From contig NZ_MUNZ01000130.1 of the NCBI RefSeq assembly GCF_002001205.1, positions 1-39,176 of the forward strand: 39,176 nucleotides of DNA, in the 5' to 3' direction. Shown here one piece after another: positions 14,911 through 24,629 of the stretch. Below the pieces are notes generated by a model, which saw nothing but the letters and a program-made list of their open reading frames with translations, was not told the DNA's origin and made no database searches. Numbering within the stretch: the first letter of the stretch is position 1; every line of letters starts with the position of its first letter. This DNA is from Hydrogenophaga sp. A37. Lineage in GTDB: Bacteria > Pseudomonadota > Gammaproteobacteria > Burkholderiales > Burkholderiaceae_C. Both the position numbers and the translations under genes were made by a program.

Positions 14911-16791
14911 ATGAACCGTTATCCGCTCTGGAAGTACCTGGTCATCGCTTTCGCGCTGGTGATCGGCGTGCTGTATGCCCTGCCCAACCTGTTTGGCGAG
15001 TCGCCAGCGGTGCAGGTGTCTGCGGCGCGTTCGTCGGTGAAGGTCGACCTCACCACGGTCACGCGGGTGGAGCAGGCGCTATCGGCGCAGAGCATCCAGC
15101 CTTCGATGATGCAGCTCGAAGGCAACTCGGTGCGCGCGCGCTTTGACAACACCGATGTGCAGCTCAAGGCCCGCGACACCATCGAACGCACGCTCAATCC
15201 CGATCCTGCCAACCCCGGCTACGTGGTGGCGCTGAACCTCGTGCCGCGCACCCCCGCTTGGCTGGCCAGCCTGGGCGCTTCGCCCATGTACCTGGGTCTG
15301 GACCTGCGTGGTGGCGTGCACTTCATGCTGCAGGTCGACATGCCGGCCGCGTTGGTGCGCAAGGCCGACGTGCTGGCCGGTGATTTGCGCTCCGCGCTGC
15401 GCGAAAAAAATGTGCGCCATGGCGGCATCCAGCGCAGCGGACAGACGCTGGAAGTGCGCGCGCGCGATGCCGCCACCGCGCAGGCGGTGCAGGCCGTGAT
15501 CCAGGATCAGTTCCCCGACCTGCAGGTGGTGCAGACGCCGGATGGTGCCGAGTTCCGCCTGTTGGCCACGCTCAAGCCGACGGCGGCCCTCACGGTGCAG
15601 GACCAGGCGCTCAAGCAGAACATCACCACGCTGCACAACCGCATCAACGAACTCGCCGTGTCTGAGCCGGTGATCCAGCAGCAAGGCACCGACCGCATCG
15701 TGGTGCAGTTGCCCGGCGTGCAGGACACCGCCAAGGCCAAGGACATCCTGGGCCGCACCGCGACCCTGGAGGTGCGTCTGGTGGACGAAAGCTCCGAAGG
15801 CCAGGCCGCCGAAAGCGGCGCGGGGGCGGTGCCATTCGGTTCCGAAAAATACCTGGAGCGCGACGGCCGCCCTGTCATCGTCAAGCGCGAGGTGCTGCTC
15901 ACGGGCGAGAACCTCACCGATGCCCAGGCCGGCTTCGACGACCAGCAGCAACCTGCCGTGCACCTGACCCTCGACAGCAAGGGCGCGCGCGTGTTCCGCG
16001 ACGTGACCCGCGAGAACGTCGGCAAGCGCATGGCCATCATCCTGTTCGAAAAGGGCAAGGGCGAGGTGGTGACGGCACCGGTGATCCGCGGCGAAATCGG
16101 TGGTGGCCGGGTCCAGATCTCGGGCAGCATGAACACGGTGGAGGCCAGTGACACGGCTTTGCTGTTGCGCGCCGGCTCGCTGGCCGCGCCGATGGAGATC
16201 ATTGAAGAACGCACCATTGGCCCGAGCCTGGGCAAGGAAAACATCGCGCGTGGGTTCAACAGCGTGATCTGGGGCTTCCTGGCGGTTGCCACCTTCATGT
16301 GCGCTTATTACATGCTGTTTGGCGTGTTCTCCAGCCTGGCACTGGGCTTCAACCTGGTGCTGCTGGTGGCGATTCTCTCGATGCTGCAGGCCACACTGAC
16401 CTTGCCGGGCATGGCCGCCATGGCACTGGCGCTGGGCATGGCCATCGACGCCAACGTGCTGATCAATGAGCGGGTGCGTGAGGAGTTGCGCAACGGATCG
16501 TCACCCCAGACCGCGATCAACGTCGGCTACGACCACGCCTGGGGCACGATCCTGGACTCCAACGTCACCTCGCTGATCGCCGGCGTGGCGCTGCTGGCCT
16601 TCGGCTCCGGCCCGGTGCGTGGTTTCGCCGTGGTGCACTGCATCGGCATTCTGACCAGCATGTTCTCGGCCGTGGTGTTCTCGCGCGGTCTGGTCAATCT
16701 CTGGTACGGCCGCAAGAAGAAACTCAAGAGCGTGTCGATCGGCACGGTGTGGCGCCCCGACGGCGACAACGCAGTGGCCAAGGCCGATTGA
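14911..16791 (+). CDS. secD: Protein translocase subunit SecD
   Basis: 626 aa inner-membrane protein that, with SecF, uses the proton-motive force to pull exported proteins from SecYEG. First helix WKYLVIAFALVIGVLYALPN, then the large periplasmic P1 region with the D1 motif LGLDLRGGVHFMLQVD (near residue 128). The C-terminal half holds helices 2-6 with the conserved GMAIDANVLINERVREEL and the GTILDSNVTSL segment. Length is normal for betaproteobacteria. No clear Shine-Dalgarno precedes the ATG. It is directly followed by secF after 17 bp. Confidence 0.97.
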   Translation: MNRYPLWKYLVIAFALVIGVLYALPNLFGESPAVQVSAARSSVKVDLTTVTRVEQALSAQSIQPSMMQLEGNSVRARFDNTDVQLKARDTIERTLNPDPANPGYVVALNLVPRTPAWLASLGASPMYLGLDLRGGVHFMLQVDMPAALVRKADVLAGDLRSALREKNVRHGGIQRSGQTLEVRARDAATAQAVQAVIQDQFPDLQVVQTPDGAEFRLLATLKPTAALTVQDQALKQNITTLHNRINELAVSEPVIQQQGTDRIVVQLPGVQDTAKAKDILGRTATLEVRLVDESSEGQAAESGAGAVPFGSEKYLERDGRPVIVKREVLLTGENLTDAQAGFDDQQQPAVHLTLDSKGARVFRDVTRENVGKRMAIILFEKGKGEVVTAPVIRGEIGGGRVQISGSMNTVEASDTALLLRAGSLAAPMEIIEERTIGPSLGKENIARGFNSVIWGFLAVATFMCAYYMLFGVFSSLALGFNLVLLVAILSMLQATLTLPGMAAMALALGMAIDANVLINERVREELRNGSSPQTAINVGYDHAWGTILDSNVTSLIAGVALLAFGSGPVRGFAVVHCIGILTSMFSAVVFSRGLVNLWYGRKKKLKSVSIGTVWRPDGDNAVAKAD

Positions 16792-16808
16792 CCCCAGGAG
16801 CTTGAACC

Positions 16809-17765
16809 ATGGAACTTTTCCGCATCCGCAAAGACATCCCGTTCATGAAGCACGCCATTGTGCTGAACGCGATCTCGGCCATCACTTTTTTCCTGGCGGT
16901 GTTTTTTCTGGTGACCCGCGGCCTGCATCTGTCGGTGGAGTTCACCGGCGGTACCGTGATGGAGGTGGCCTACGAGCAACCGGCCGATCTGGAGTCGGTG
17001 CGCAAGGTGATCGAAGGCTTGGGCTACGCCGATGTGCCAGTGCAGAACTTCGGTACATCGCAGGACGTGTTGTTGCGCCTACCGGCCAAGACCGGTCAGA
17101 GCTCAGGGCAGCAAAGCGAGGCCGTGCTGGCCGCGCTCAAGGCCCAGAACCCGGCCGTGCAGCTGCGCCGCACCGAGTTCGTCGGCCCGCAGGTGGGGCA
17201 GGAGTTGGTGGAGAACGGCCTGAAGGCGCTCGGCTTCGTGATCCTCGGCATCATGATCTATTTGGCGGTGCGTTTCGAGTGGAAGTACGCCGTGTCAGCC
17301 ATCGTTGCCAACCTGCACGATGTGGTGATCATTTTGGGCTTCTTCGCCTTTTTTCAGTGGGAGTTCTCGCTGCCGGTGCTGGCCGCGGTGCTGGCCGTGC
17401 TGGGCTATTCGGTCAACGAATCTGTGGTGATTTTTGATCGCATCCGTGAGACATTCCGCCGTCAACGCAAAAAGACCACCGTACAGATCATTGACCACGC
17501 GATCACCTCCACCATCAGCCGTACCATCATCACGCACGGCTCGACCCAGATCATGGTGTTGTCGATGCTGCTCTTCGGTGGACCCACCTTGCATTACTTC
17601 GCGCTGGCACTGACCATCGGCATCCTGTTCGGTATCTACTCTTCGGTCTTTGTGGCGGCGGCCATCGCCATGTGGCTGGGCATCAAGCGCGAAGACCTGA
17701 TCAAGCCGACGGGCAAGTCCGCACCGGGCGACCCGGACGATCCGAACAGCGGAGCGATGGTTTAA
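16809..17765 (+). CDS. secF: Protein translocase subunit SecF
   Basis: 318 aa, partner of SecD in the inner membrane. The N-terminal helix is followed by LSVEFTGGTVMEV (F1 motif), a periplasmic domain, and five helices with VLGYSVNESVVIFDRIRETFR and the TSTISRTIITHGST region. AGGAG lies 9 nt before the ATG. The C-terminus is an acidic, Pro/Gly-rich tail. A weak hairpin (GCCGG 17771-17775 with CCGGC 17792-17796, then TTTC) may end the transcript. Confidence 0.97.
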   Translation: MELFRIRKDIPFMKHAIVLNAISAITFFLAVFFLVTRGLHLSVEFTGGTVMEVAYEQPADLESVRKVIEGLGYADVPVQNFGTSQDVLLRLPAKTGQSSGQQSEAVLAALKAQNPAVQLRRTEFVGPQVGQELVENGLKALGFVILGIMIYLAVRFEWKYAVSAIVANLHDVVIILGFFAFFQWEFSLPVLAAVLAVLGYSVNESVVIFDRIRETFRRQRKKTTVQIIDHAITSTISRTIITHGSTQIMVLSMLLFGGPTLHYFALALTIGILFGIYSSVFVAAAIAMWLGIKREDLIKPTGKSAPGDPDDPNSGAMV

Positions 17766-17843
17766 CAGAGGCCGGTATCAGACCGCTTTGGCCGGCTTTC
17801 AGCAGACTGAAGCAAGCGGCTTTCGTGTCATACTGAAACCACT

Positions 17844-20297
17844 GTGGCTACATCTGATCAGCACGTTTCCTCTTTGGCCAAGCAGGCACGCGAGCTCTTT
17901 GTGGTTCACGTGGGTCGCGCTCTGCCCGATTTGGTCAAGGCCTGTGAGACCAGGCTGGCAACGGCGCTTGATCAGCCTGGTCCAGCGCGCGAAATGCAAG
18001 AGCGTCGGGACGCATGGCTGGCATTCCAGAAGTGCCACACCACCTGGCTGAACCAGAGCCGCAAGGCTTTGCAGCGCAGTTTGCTGCCGCGCCACGGGAT
18101 CACTTCCGCCAATGGTTTGGGCGTTCCGTCGGGACGCCTGGAGCTGCTGGCGGAAGGGGCCATTGATGACCAGATCATGGCCTCGCGTTTGGCGATGCGG
18201 GTGCTGGATGTGGCCTCGACCGAGCTCAACGAGCTGAGGTTGCGCGTTCAGCACCTTGAAAAACGCCTGGAGTTGCCGCGCGGGGATGTGCTCCTGCCCG
18301 ATGTGGTGGCGCGGCTTCTGGTGGACCAGTGGCTGGACGTTCAAATGACACGCGAGGGGTGGACGTTGGTGCAGGATGCACTCTCACCCGCCCTGGCGAA
18401 AAGCATGCTGACCTCATACAAGGCGGCGAACGAGTTCCTCGTCTCCAGTGGGGTGATGAAAGAGATCGATCTGCAGGCCCTGGTCAAACGCACGCCGGGC
18501 AGCCGGTCTGCCGGCCCCGCGCCTGCCGTGAATACCGCCCTGTCGTCCTCCGATACCGGTGGCGGATCTGGATCGGTTGGCGTGGATGGCGAGGCTTCAG
18601 GCGCCAGTGGTGGATACGGTGGCGCAGGTGCATCGAGGGCCGGCGCCCCCAACACCGGATCTCTCCACAGTGGCCGTGGCAGTGGCAGCGAACTGGGGGG
18701 AGGCCTCGGTGCAAGCCGTCCGGGTCAAAATTCCTCCGCCATGGGTGTTCACGACGAAACCCGTCTGATGACCCACTCATCGCCATTGGCCCGGGCCCGG
18801 ATGCGCGCTCAGGGTGTTGTGGGCCGCTTGCGGCGGTTGTTGATGGACAAGGTGGGCGGCGATTTCGAGGCCACCCAGCTGCTGCCGCCGTCGCCGATGC
18901 TCCAGCAGGCCATGCAGCGGGTAGAGCCTGAGCCCGTCTCTGAGGGGGCAATGTCCGGGGGGATGGGCTCATCCCGAACGGGCGTGGTCTACATGGACAA
19001 CTCCCATGTGGAGAAGGCCATATCGGTCCTGCGGCAACGCACGGCAGAACTCAAACAGGCGGCCAACACGCCATCGGAAAAAGCCACCATCGAGGTGGTG
19101 GCGTTGATGTTTCAGAGCATTCTGGCCGAAGAGCGCATCCCCCCCAGCGTGCGCGTCTGGTTTGCCCGTCTGCAAATTCCGGTCTTGCGCGTGGCGTTGG
19201 CCGAGCCCGAGTTTTTCAGTGCGCTGCAGCACCCAGCCAGGCGCCTGATCGACCGCATGGGTTCTTGTGTGATGGGCTTTGAGTCCAATGTCAGTTCGGT
19301 GGCGCTGGAGGCTGAAATCAAGCGTGTGGTCCAGGTGATCGAGCAATACCCGGAGACCGGGCGTCGCGTGTTCCAGCTGGTGCTGGATGAATTCCAGAAG
19401 TTCTTGTCCACCTACCTGAGCGAGCAGGGCAGCGCTAGCCGCTTTGTCAGCGTGGCGCAGCAGGTCGAGCAGAAAGAGACCCTTTCGGTGCAGTACACCA
19501 TCGAGCTGCGCAAGCTGCTCGATGACATCATGGTTCGCGATGAGGTGCGTGATTTCCTGTTCAAGGTCTGGGTCGAGGTGCTGGCCGTGGCCAGCGTCAA
19601 ATACGGACTTAAGCACGAGGAAACCTCGTCGCTCAAGAAAGTGGCTTCGGACCTGTTGTGGGCCGCCAGCGCCAAACCCAACCGCAACGACCGCGCACGC
19701 GTGATCCAGCAGCTGCCCGGCTTGTTGCAGCGCTTGCGCCAGGGCATGAGCCTGCTAGGTTATTCGCCGGGCGTTCAGGATCAGCACATCAAGGCGGTGA
19801 GCGACACCCTGGCCGATGCCTTCATGTCGCGCACCGAAGCCATCTCGCAGGACAGCCTGGACAAGCTCTCCGAGCGTCTGGCCCATCTGGAAGACTACAT
19901 GCCCGACAGCGGCGTGGGTGATCTTGACCTGGACAACGAAAGCATCGAGATGATCACGGGCGTGGACGCCAGCAACATCGAGGTGATCAAGCAGGGGGGC
20001 AGCCAGCCCAACGAGGCCATGCGCGCCTGGGCGGTGGAGCTGCAGATCGGCGCCTGGTTCGGTCTGGACCACAATGGCAAACTCAACAGCGTGCAGTTGG
20101 CCTGGCGCAGCGAGCGCGGACAGCTGTACCTCTTCGTGACCAACGCCGGACGCTGTTTCTTGATCCAGGCCACCCGGGTTGCCGCCTACCTGCAGGCCGG
20201 GTTGTTGGTGCCGAGCGAGGAGGAGGCGTTGACCGTGCGGGCTACGCGCGATGCGCTGGCCAAGCTGGACGCCAACCCGGAGCGTTTGTTGGGATGA
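17844..20297 (+). CDS. DUF1631 family protein
   Basis: 817 aa from a GTG. No transmembrane segment or signal peptide; probably cytoplasmic. The N-terminal part (residues 1-220) is helical, with LFVVHVGRALPDLV typical of DUF1631. Residues about 230-310 form a Gly/Ser/Ala-rich low-complexity linker. A long helical middle (KAISVLRQRTAEL, LFKVWVEVLAVAS, LLWAASAKPNRNDRARV) follows, then a C-terminal beta-rich domain (RAWAVELQIGAWFGLDHNGKLNSVQLAWRS, GQLYLFVTNAGRCFLIQ) that resembles PilZ-like folds. Families with such a tail have been linked to cyclic-di-GMP, but this is not shown here. Convergent with dprA. The molecular role is unknown to me. Confidence 0.85.
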   Translation: MATSDQHVSSLAKQARELFVVHVGRALPDLVKACETRLATALDQPGPAREMQERRDAWLAFQKCHTTWLNQSRKALQRSLLPRHGITSANGLGVPSGRLELLAEGAIDDQIMASRLAMRVLDVASTELNELRLRVQHLEKRLELPRGDVLLPDVVARLLVDQWLDVQMTREGWTLVQDALSPALAKSMLTSYKAANEFLVSSGVMKEIDLQALVKRTPGSRSAGPAPAVNTALSSSDTGGGSGSVGVDGEASGASGGYGGAGASRAGAPNTGSLHSGRGSGSELGGGLGASRPGQNSSAMGVHDETRLMTHSSPLARARMRAQGVVGRLRRLLMDKVGGDFEATQLLPPSPMLQQAMQRVEPEPVSEGAMSGGMGSSRTGVVYMDNSHVEKAISVLRQRTAELKQAANTPSEKATIEVVALMFQSILAEERIPPSVRVWFARLQIPVLRVALAEPEFFSALQHPARRLIDRMGSCVMGFESNVSSVALEAEIKRVVQVIEQYPETGRRVFQLVLDEFQKFLSTYLSEQGSASRFVSVAQQVEQKETLSVQYTIELRKLLDDIMVRDEVRDFLFKVWVEVLAVASVKYGLKHEETSSLKKVASDLLWAASAKPNRNDRARVIQQLPGLLQRLRQGMSLLGYSPGVQDQHIKAVSDTLADAFMSRTEAISQDSLDKLSERLAHLEDYMPDSGVGDLDLDNESIEMITGVDASNIEVIKQGGSQPNEAMRAWAVELQIGAWFGLDHNGKLNSVQLAWRSERGQLYLFVTNAGRCFLIQATRVAAYLQAGLLVPSEEEALTVRATRDALAKLDANPERLLG

Positions 20298-20333
20298 TGC
20301 CCGCCGCGCTTCGCTCGACCCTGTAAAGGATGC

Positions 20334-20378
20334 GCGATGCGAGGGGCCCAACAAGCTGGCTCCACCGCATCCTCGGGC
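20334..20378. repeat. Dispersed intergenic repeat, diverged partial copy 3
   Basis: GATGCGAGGGGCCC, then GCTGGCTCCACCGCAT, follows copy 1 (ATGCGAGTGGCCC, GCCGGTTCCACCGCAT) with several substitutions and one deleted base. It lies in the 109-bp gap between the convergent ends of the DUF1631 gene and dprA. The first half with the C/G-tract hairpin is missing. Confidence 0.5.
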
Positions 20379-20406
20379 AATGCGCGGCGATGTGCGTGTT
20401 GCCAGC

Positions 20407-21504
20407 TCAACTCCGGGAAATTCGCTGCAGCAGCCCGCCGGGCATCCGTCCCACTTCACCTTCCAGCTCAAGCTCCAGCAAACGGGCTTGCAGCGTGGCG
20501 GTATCCAGACCGGTGCGGGCCTGCAGCGCATCGAAGCTCACCGGGTCGTGTCCGACGGCGTGGAGCAAATCATCGACCGGAGTCTCAGCCTGGCCTGGTT
20601 CGGTACGATGCCCCGCGGGCTCGGCGATCCGCAGGTCTTCCAGAATGTCCTGTGCCGACTCCACCAGCTTGGCGCCTTGCCGGATCAGCGCGTGGCAACC
20701 GCGTGACTGTGGGGCATGGATCGAACCCGGGATGGCAAACACCTCGCGCCCTTGCTCCGCAGCAAAGCGCGCGGTGATCAGGGACCCCGAGCGCACAGCG
20801 GCCTCGACCACCAGCGTGCCCTGCGACAGGCCCGCGATGATGCGGTTGCGTTGGGGGAAGTTGGCGGCCAAAGGCGCAGTCCCGAGGGGGTACTCGCTGA
20901 TCAGCAAACCGCGCTCTGCGATTCGACTGGCCAGCGCATCGTGCCGTCTGGGGTACACGGTGTCGAGCCCTGTGCCCACCACCGCGATGGTGGTGCTCCC
21001 ACCTTCCAGGGCGCCGGCATGCGCCGCTCCATCCACGCCGAGCGCCAGACCCGACACCACACAGACACCTGCCTCGCCGAGACTTCGCGCGAACTGTCGC
21101 GCGTTCGCCTCGCCCTGTGGCGTGGGATTGCGACTGCCCACGATGGCGAGCTTGCGTGGATGGTCGAGCACCTCAGGCTGTCCGCGCAGGTACAGCATCA
21201 GCGGTGGATCGGCCGTGTTCAGCAGCGCGGCGGGGTAGTGGGCATCGGCCAGCGTCAGCACCTGATGAGCAGGACTTTCGTCCAGCCAGGCCGTCAGGCG
21301 GTCAATCGCGGGTTCCAGCGCGTCAGGGATGCTTTGCATCGCGCGCGCCGTGCGTGCGTTGGTGACTGTTTGCCAGGCACTGGAACTCTGGGCCCAGACG
21401 CCTGAAGGCAATCCGAACGCGGTGAGAAGTCTTCGGGCCGTGTCGTTGCCCACGCCGGGCGTGAGCAGCAGCCTGAGCCAGCCGGCCAGGGCTTCCCTGT
21501 CCAT
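20407..21504 (-). CDS. dprA: DNA processing protein DprA
   Basis: 365 aa cytoplasmic protein that binds incoming single-stranded DNA in natural transformation and loads RecA. An N-terminal helical part (LAGWLRLLLTPGVGNDTARRLL is SAM-like) is followed by the Rossmann-like DprA core: VGSRNPTPQG, SGLALGVDGAAHAGAL, TIAVVGTGLDTVYPRRH, FPQRNRIIAGLSQGTLVVEA and FAIPGSIHAPQSRGCH. The C-terminal winged helix (HDPVSFDALQARTGLDTATL) is present, so the protein is full length. It starts 11 bp after the LysM gene stop, as commonly seen in betaproteobacteria. Confidence 0.96.
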   Translation of the reverse strand: MDREALAGWLRLLLTPGVGNDTARRLLTAFGLPSGVWAQSSSAWQTVTNARTARAMQSIPDALEPAIDRLTAWLDESPAHQVLTLADAHYPAALLNTADPPLMLYLRGQPEVLDHPRKLAIVGSRNPTPQGEANARQFARSLGEAGVCVVSGLALGVDGAAHAGALEGGSTTIAVVGTGLDTVYPRRHDALASRIAERGLLISEYPLGTAPLAANFPQRNRIIAGLSQGTLVVEAAVRSGSLITARFAAEQGREVFAIPGSIHAPQSRGCHALIRQGAKLVESAQDILEDLRIAEPAGHRTEPGQAETPVDDLLHAVGHDPVSFDALQARTGLDTATLQARLLELELEGEVGRMPGGLLQRISRS

Positions 21505-21515
21505 TGGGCAGGGCG

Positions 21516-22865
21516 TCAGGGGTTGGTGAAGCGGTCGCCGATCTTGACGCCGTCCTGGATGTCCAACACCACGGCGTAAGACACCTTGTCGAAAGTCCGG
21601 AAGACCATCATCAGGCCATTGCTCTCGCCGGGGAGGCGCAACTGTGGCCGGCTGTCGTCGGTCTTGTCGATCAGGGTGCTGGCATCGCGAACGAGGGCGA
21701 GCACATGACCGTCTTCGATGCCGTGTGCCTTGCCGCGGTTGATCGCGACCACTTGGTTCTGGGCGGCGTATCGAACGGCGTTGCCGTAGACCGACACGAT
21801 CAGGCCGTTTTGGGCCTGGCCCGGAGCGCGGGGCACGTAGTTGGGGAACACGCGTGGTGGCTCGGGCAAAAGGCGGTCGCCCACGCGCATTTCTTCCTTT
21901 GCGCTCACGATGTCGATGGTGGCGGGCACCAGCTCACCGGTCGCCACGGGTTTGACAGGCGCCTTCTCGGCAACCTGAGCTCGCTCGATGTTGTGCGCGG
22001 TGTTCTCGTAGGTGGGCTTGTAAACGTCTTTGCCTGCGGGCTTCGCTGCCGACGCCGGTACTTCAATGTCGCGACGGCTCTCGGGGCGCACCAGTTGCGC
22101 CTTGCCGATGTACTGGGCCTCATACGCCAGGATCTCGCCCGTGGCAGGGTCCTTCAACGGCACCGCATTCCGGAAGACGCGGAAACTGCGGGGTTTGCCC
22201 GCCTCCATCGTCAGGGCATCCTGGGAGAGACCTCCGACGTCGCCGTACTGACCGCGGGCATAAGCGCGGTCACCCAAGCTGAGCAGCACCCGGTTTTCCG
22301 GGGTGGCGACGATGCGGGGCGCTCGCGAGAACGTGGCTTCGTCAACCACCAAAGGCTCGGCCAGGAAGGACTCGATGGCCTGCATGTTGACCGGCGGGAT
22401 CGCTGAGTCGGACAGGCTCTCGACGCGGGTGCGGGGCGAGACACGCACCGTCGGTGTGTCGCCCTCGCCCGGCCGGCGGGTGCTCAGGCGGGCGCGGCCA
22501 CCAGATTTGTCCAGGTACAGCACCTGACCCGGATAGATGCGGTGCGGGTTCTTGATCTCATCCAGGTTCATGCCCCAGAGCTCAGGCCAGCGCCACGGGC
22601 TCTTGAGGAAAATGCCAGAGATGCGCCACAGCGTGTCGCCGCGCACGACCGTGTGGCTGTCGGGTGCATTGGGCGCCAGCTCCGACAGCGGCACCCCGGT
22701 TTGGGCCACTTGGTTGGCGGTGGCACGCTGTCCGGACGTGACGGTCTGGCTCTGCGCCCAGGCGCTGTTGGTGGCCATCGCGACCATCAAAGCGCAAGCA
22801 CCCACCACAGGGCGTGACAGGCGGAAAGCGGACGGAAGGGCGGACGAGCGGGAGTTCAATGGCAT
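21516..22865 (-). CDS. LysM-domain exported protein
   Basis: 449 aa from the ATG at 22865. Signal peptide (VVGACALMVAMATNSAWAQ). LysM at residues 71-118: SHTVVRGDTLWRISGIFLKS, WRWPELWGMN, NPHRIYPGQVLYL, which binds peptidoglycan glycan. The remaining 330 residues have no catalytic motif I can recognise; they include a C-terminal part (NGLIVSVYGNAVRYAAQNQVV in part, GIEDGHVLAL, IGDRFTNP) typical of the LysM protein found beside dprA and def in Burkholderiales. Probably a periplasmic cell-wall-associated protein. Divergent from def, with 262 bp between. Confidence 0.85.
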   Translation of the reverse strand: MPLNSRSSALPSAFRLSRPVVGACALMVAMATNSAWAQSQTVTSGQRATANQVAQTGVPLSELAPNAPDSHTVVRGDTLWRISGIFLKSPWRWPELWGMNLDEIKNPHRIYPGQVLYLDKSGGRARLSTRRPGEGDTPTVRVSPRTRVESLSDSAIPPVNMQAIESFLAEPLVVDEATFSRAPRIVATPENRVLLSLGDRAYARGQYGDVGGLSQDALTMEAGKPRSFRVFRNAVPLKDPATGEILAYEAQYIGKAQLVRPESRRDIEVPASAAKPAGKDVYKPTYENTAHNIERAQVAEKAPVKPVATGELVPATIDIVSAKEEMRVGDRLLPEPPRVFPNYVPRAPGQAQNGLIVSVYGNAVRYAAQNQVVAINRGKAHGIEDGHVLALVRDASTLIDKTDDSRPQLRLPGESNGLMMVFRTFDKVSYAVVLDIQDGVKIGDRFTNP

Positions 22866-23127
22866 GTGTGGGCCCCTGGGGCTGGCGCAATCTGGCCGGA
22901 AACCGTGCCCGGCCACCCGGACAAACGGCGCTTCAAGTCTTGACAATTCGCATTTGATTTTGCGCCCAAGCCCTTGATTAGGCAATATTAATGGACGTGG
23001 CCATCCACCCGATCCGCGAAAAGTAGCGAAAATAGCGACAAACCCCTCTCCATGGTCTCAGCGGCGCCACGTTCGCCGTTGCCGCCGTTTTGCCCAAGAC
23101 CCCGACCGCTGCGTCGCCGCCTTCGCC
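22866..23127. other. Divergent intergenic region between the LysM gene and def
   Basis: 262 bp with an AT-rich stretch near 22935-22995 (TTGACA at 22940, CAATATTAATGG near 22983). It should carry promoters in both directions, but the TTGACA has no fitting -10 at 16-18 bp on the plus strand, so I do not assign one. Confidence 0.4.
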
Positions 23128-23649
23128 ATGAACCCGCCCGATTTGCTGAACATCCTGCGTTATCCCGACCCGCGCCTGCACACCGTGGCGAAACCGGTGG
23201 AGGCGTTCGACGACCGTCTTCGCGTGTTGATTGAGCGGATGCTGGCCACGATGTACGACGCCAGCGGCATCGGGCTGGCGGCTACGCAGGTGGATGTGCA
23301 CGAGCGGCTGATCGTGATCGATGTCAGCGAAACGCGGGATCAGCCTCTGGTGCTGATCAACCCGGTGGTCGAGTGGGCCAGTGCCGAAACCCGCAAGGGT
23401 GAGGAAGGTTGCTTGTCGGTGCCGGGCATCTACGATGGTGTGGAGCGTTCCATCGCTGTGAAGGTGCTTGCCCTCGATGCCGAAGGCAAGCGCCGTGTGA
23501 TCGAGGCCGAGGGCATGCTGGCCGTGTGCATCCAGCACGAGATGGATCACCTGATGGGCAAGGTGTTCGTGGAGTACCTCTCGCCGCTCAAGCGCAATCG
23601 GATCAAAGGCAAGTTGCTGAAGTCGCAGCGCGAAGCGCAGAAGGCATGA
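23128..23649 (+). CDS. def: Peptide deformylase
   Basis: 173 aa metalloenzyme that removes the N-formyl group from new proteins. All three active-site motifs are intact: [10 protein letters not shown] (motif 1), EGCLSVPG (motif 2, metal-binding Cys) and [12 protein letters not shown] (motif 3, HExxH-type). Standard length for a Gram-negative type I enzyme. Its TGA overlaps the ATG of fmt by 4 nt, the classic def-fmt pair. Confidence 0.97.
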   Translation: MNPPDLLNILRYPDPRLHTVAKPVEAFDDRLRVLIERMLATMYDASGIGLAATQVDVHERLIVIDVSETRDQPLVLINPVVEWASAETRKGEEGCLSVPGIYDGVERSIAVKVLALDAEGKRRVIEAEGMLAVCIQHEMDHLMGKVFVEYLSPLKRNRIKGKLLKSQREAQKA

Positions 23650-24629
23650 CGGCCATGCGCCTGGTCTTTGCGGGCACGCCGGCGTTCGCCCGCGTCGCAT
23701 TGGAGCGGCTGCTTGCGGCGGGGTTCGAGATTCCGCTGGTGCTGACGCAGCCTGACCGCCCTGCCGGACGTGGCATGCAGCTGCAGGCCTCGCCGGTCAA
23801 GCAGTGCGCGCTGGCGCACGGCATCGCGGTGGCACAGCCGCGCAGCCTGCGACTGGACGGCAAATACCCCGAAGACGCCATCGCCGCGCGGGAGGCCCTT
23901 GTGGCCGCGAAAGCCGATGCCATGGTGGTCGCCGCGTATGGGCTGATCCTGCCGCAGTGGGTGCTGGACACGCCAGCGAAAGGTTGCCTCAACATCCACG
24001 CATCCCTCCTGCCACGCTGGCGCGGCGCGGCACCGATCCACCGCGCCATCGAGGCGGGCGATGAGCAGACCGGCGTCACCATCATGCAGATGGACCCGGG
24101 CCTGGACACCGGCGACATGCTGCTGATGGAGCGGCTGCCCATCGGCGCCGACGACACCACCGGCAGCCTGCATGACCGGCTGGCCACGCTGGGGGGGCGT
24201 CTGGTCGTGGAAGCGCTGGAGCTTGCCGCCTGTGGCGGATTGACCGCCCAAAAGCAGCCGACCGAGGGCGTGACCTATGCGCACAAGATCGAGAAGGCCG
24301 AGGCCGCCATCGACTGGTCGCTGCCGGCAGAGGTGATTGCGCGGCGTGTGCGCGCTTTCAATCCGTTCCCGGGTGCGGCGACGGCGCTGGCGGGCGAGGC
24401 GATCAAGGTCTGGGCCGCGCAGTCCCAAGCGGGTCTGCCCGGCGGCTTGCCCGGTCAGGTGCTGTCGGCGGGCGCCGACGGCATTCGGGTGTTGACCGGT
24501 GAGGGTGTGCTCGTGTTGACCGAACTGCAGCGCGCCGGAGGCAAGCGGCTACCGGCGGCGGATTTCCTGCGCGGTTTCGCGCTGGCGCCCGGCCAGGTGC
24601 TGGACGCTGCGCCAAAGGCCGCCGGCTGA
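23646..24629 (+). CDS. fmt: Methionyl-tRNA formyltransferase
   Basis: 327 aa. Formylates initiator Met-tRNA with 10-formyl-tetrahydrofolate. Seen: [32 protein letters not shown], the catalytic [20 protein letters not shown] with Asn and His, and the DTGDMLL motif, followed by the C-terminal OB-like tRNA-binding domain ([11 protein letters not shown]). The ATG at 23646 overlaps the def stop; an ATG three codons later (MRLVFAG) is also plausible. Its stop shares one base with the azlC start. Confidence 0.97.
   Translation: MTAMRLVFAGTPAFARVALERLLAAGFEIPLVLTQPDRPAGRGMQLQASPVKQCALAHGIAVAQPRSLRLDGKYPEDAIAAREALVAAKADAMVVAAYGLILPQWVLDTPAKGCLNIHASLLPRWRGAAPIHRAIEAGDEQTGVTIMQMDPGLDTGDMLLMERLPIGADDTTGSLHDRLATLGGRLVVEALELAACGGLTAQKQPTEGVTYAHKIEKAEAAIDWSLPAEVIARRVRAFNPFPGAATALAGEAIKVWAAQSQAGLPGGLPGQVLSAGADGIRVLTGEGVLVLTELQRAGGKRLPAADFLRGFALAPGQVLDAAPKAAG

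Noticed and set aside
22940..22962. TTGACA as a -35 element for def
   Set aside because: At 16-18 bp downstream there is only GC-rich sequence (CGCCCA), no acceptable -10.
23409..23645. Upstream in-frame extension of fmt into def
   Set aside because: The extension is antisense-like Arg/Gln/His-rich sequence in another frame of def; the family starts at MRLVFAG and the ATGA overlap supports 23646.
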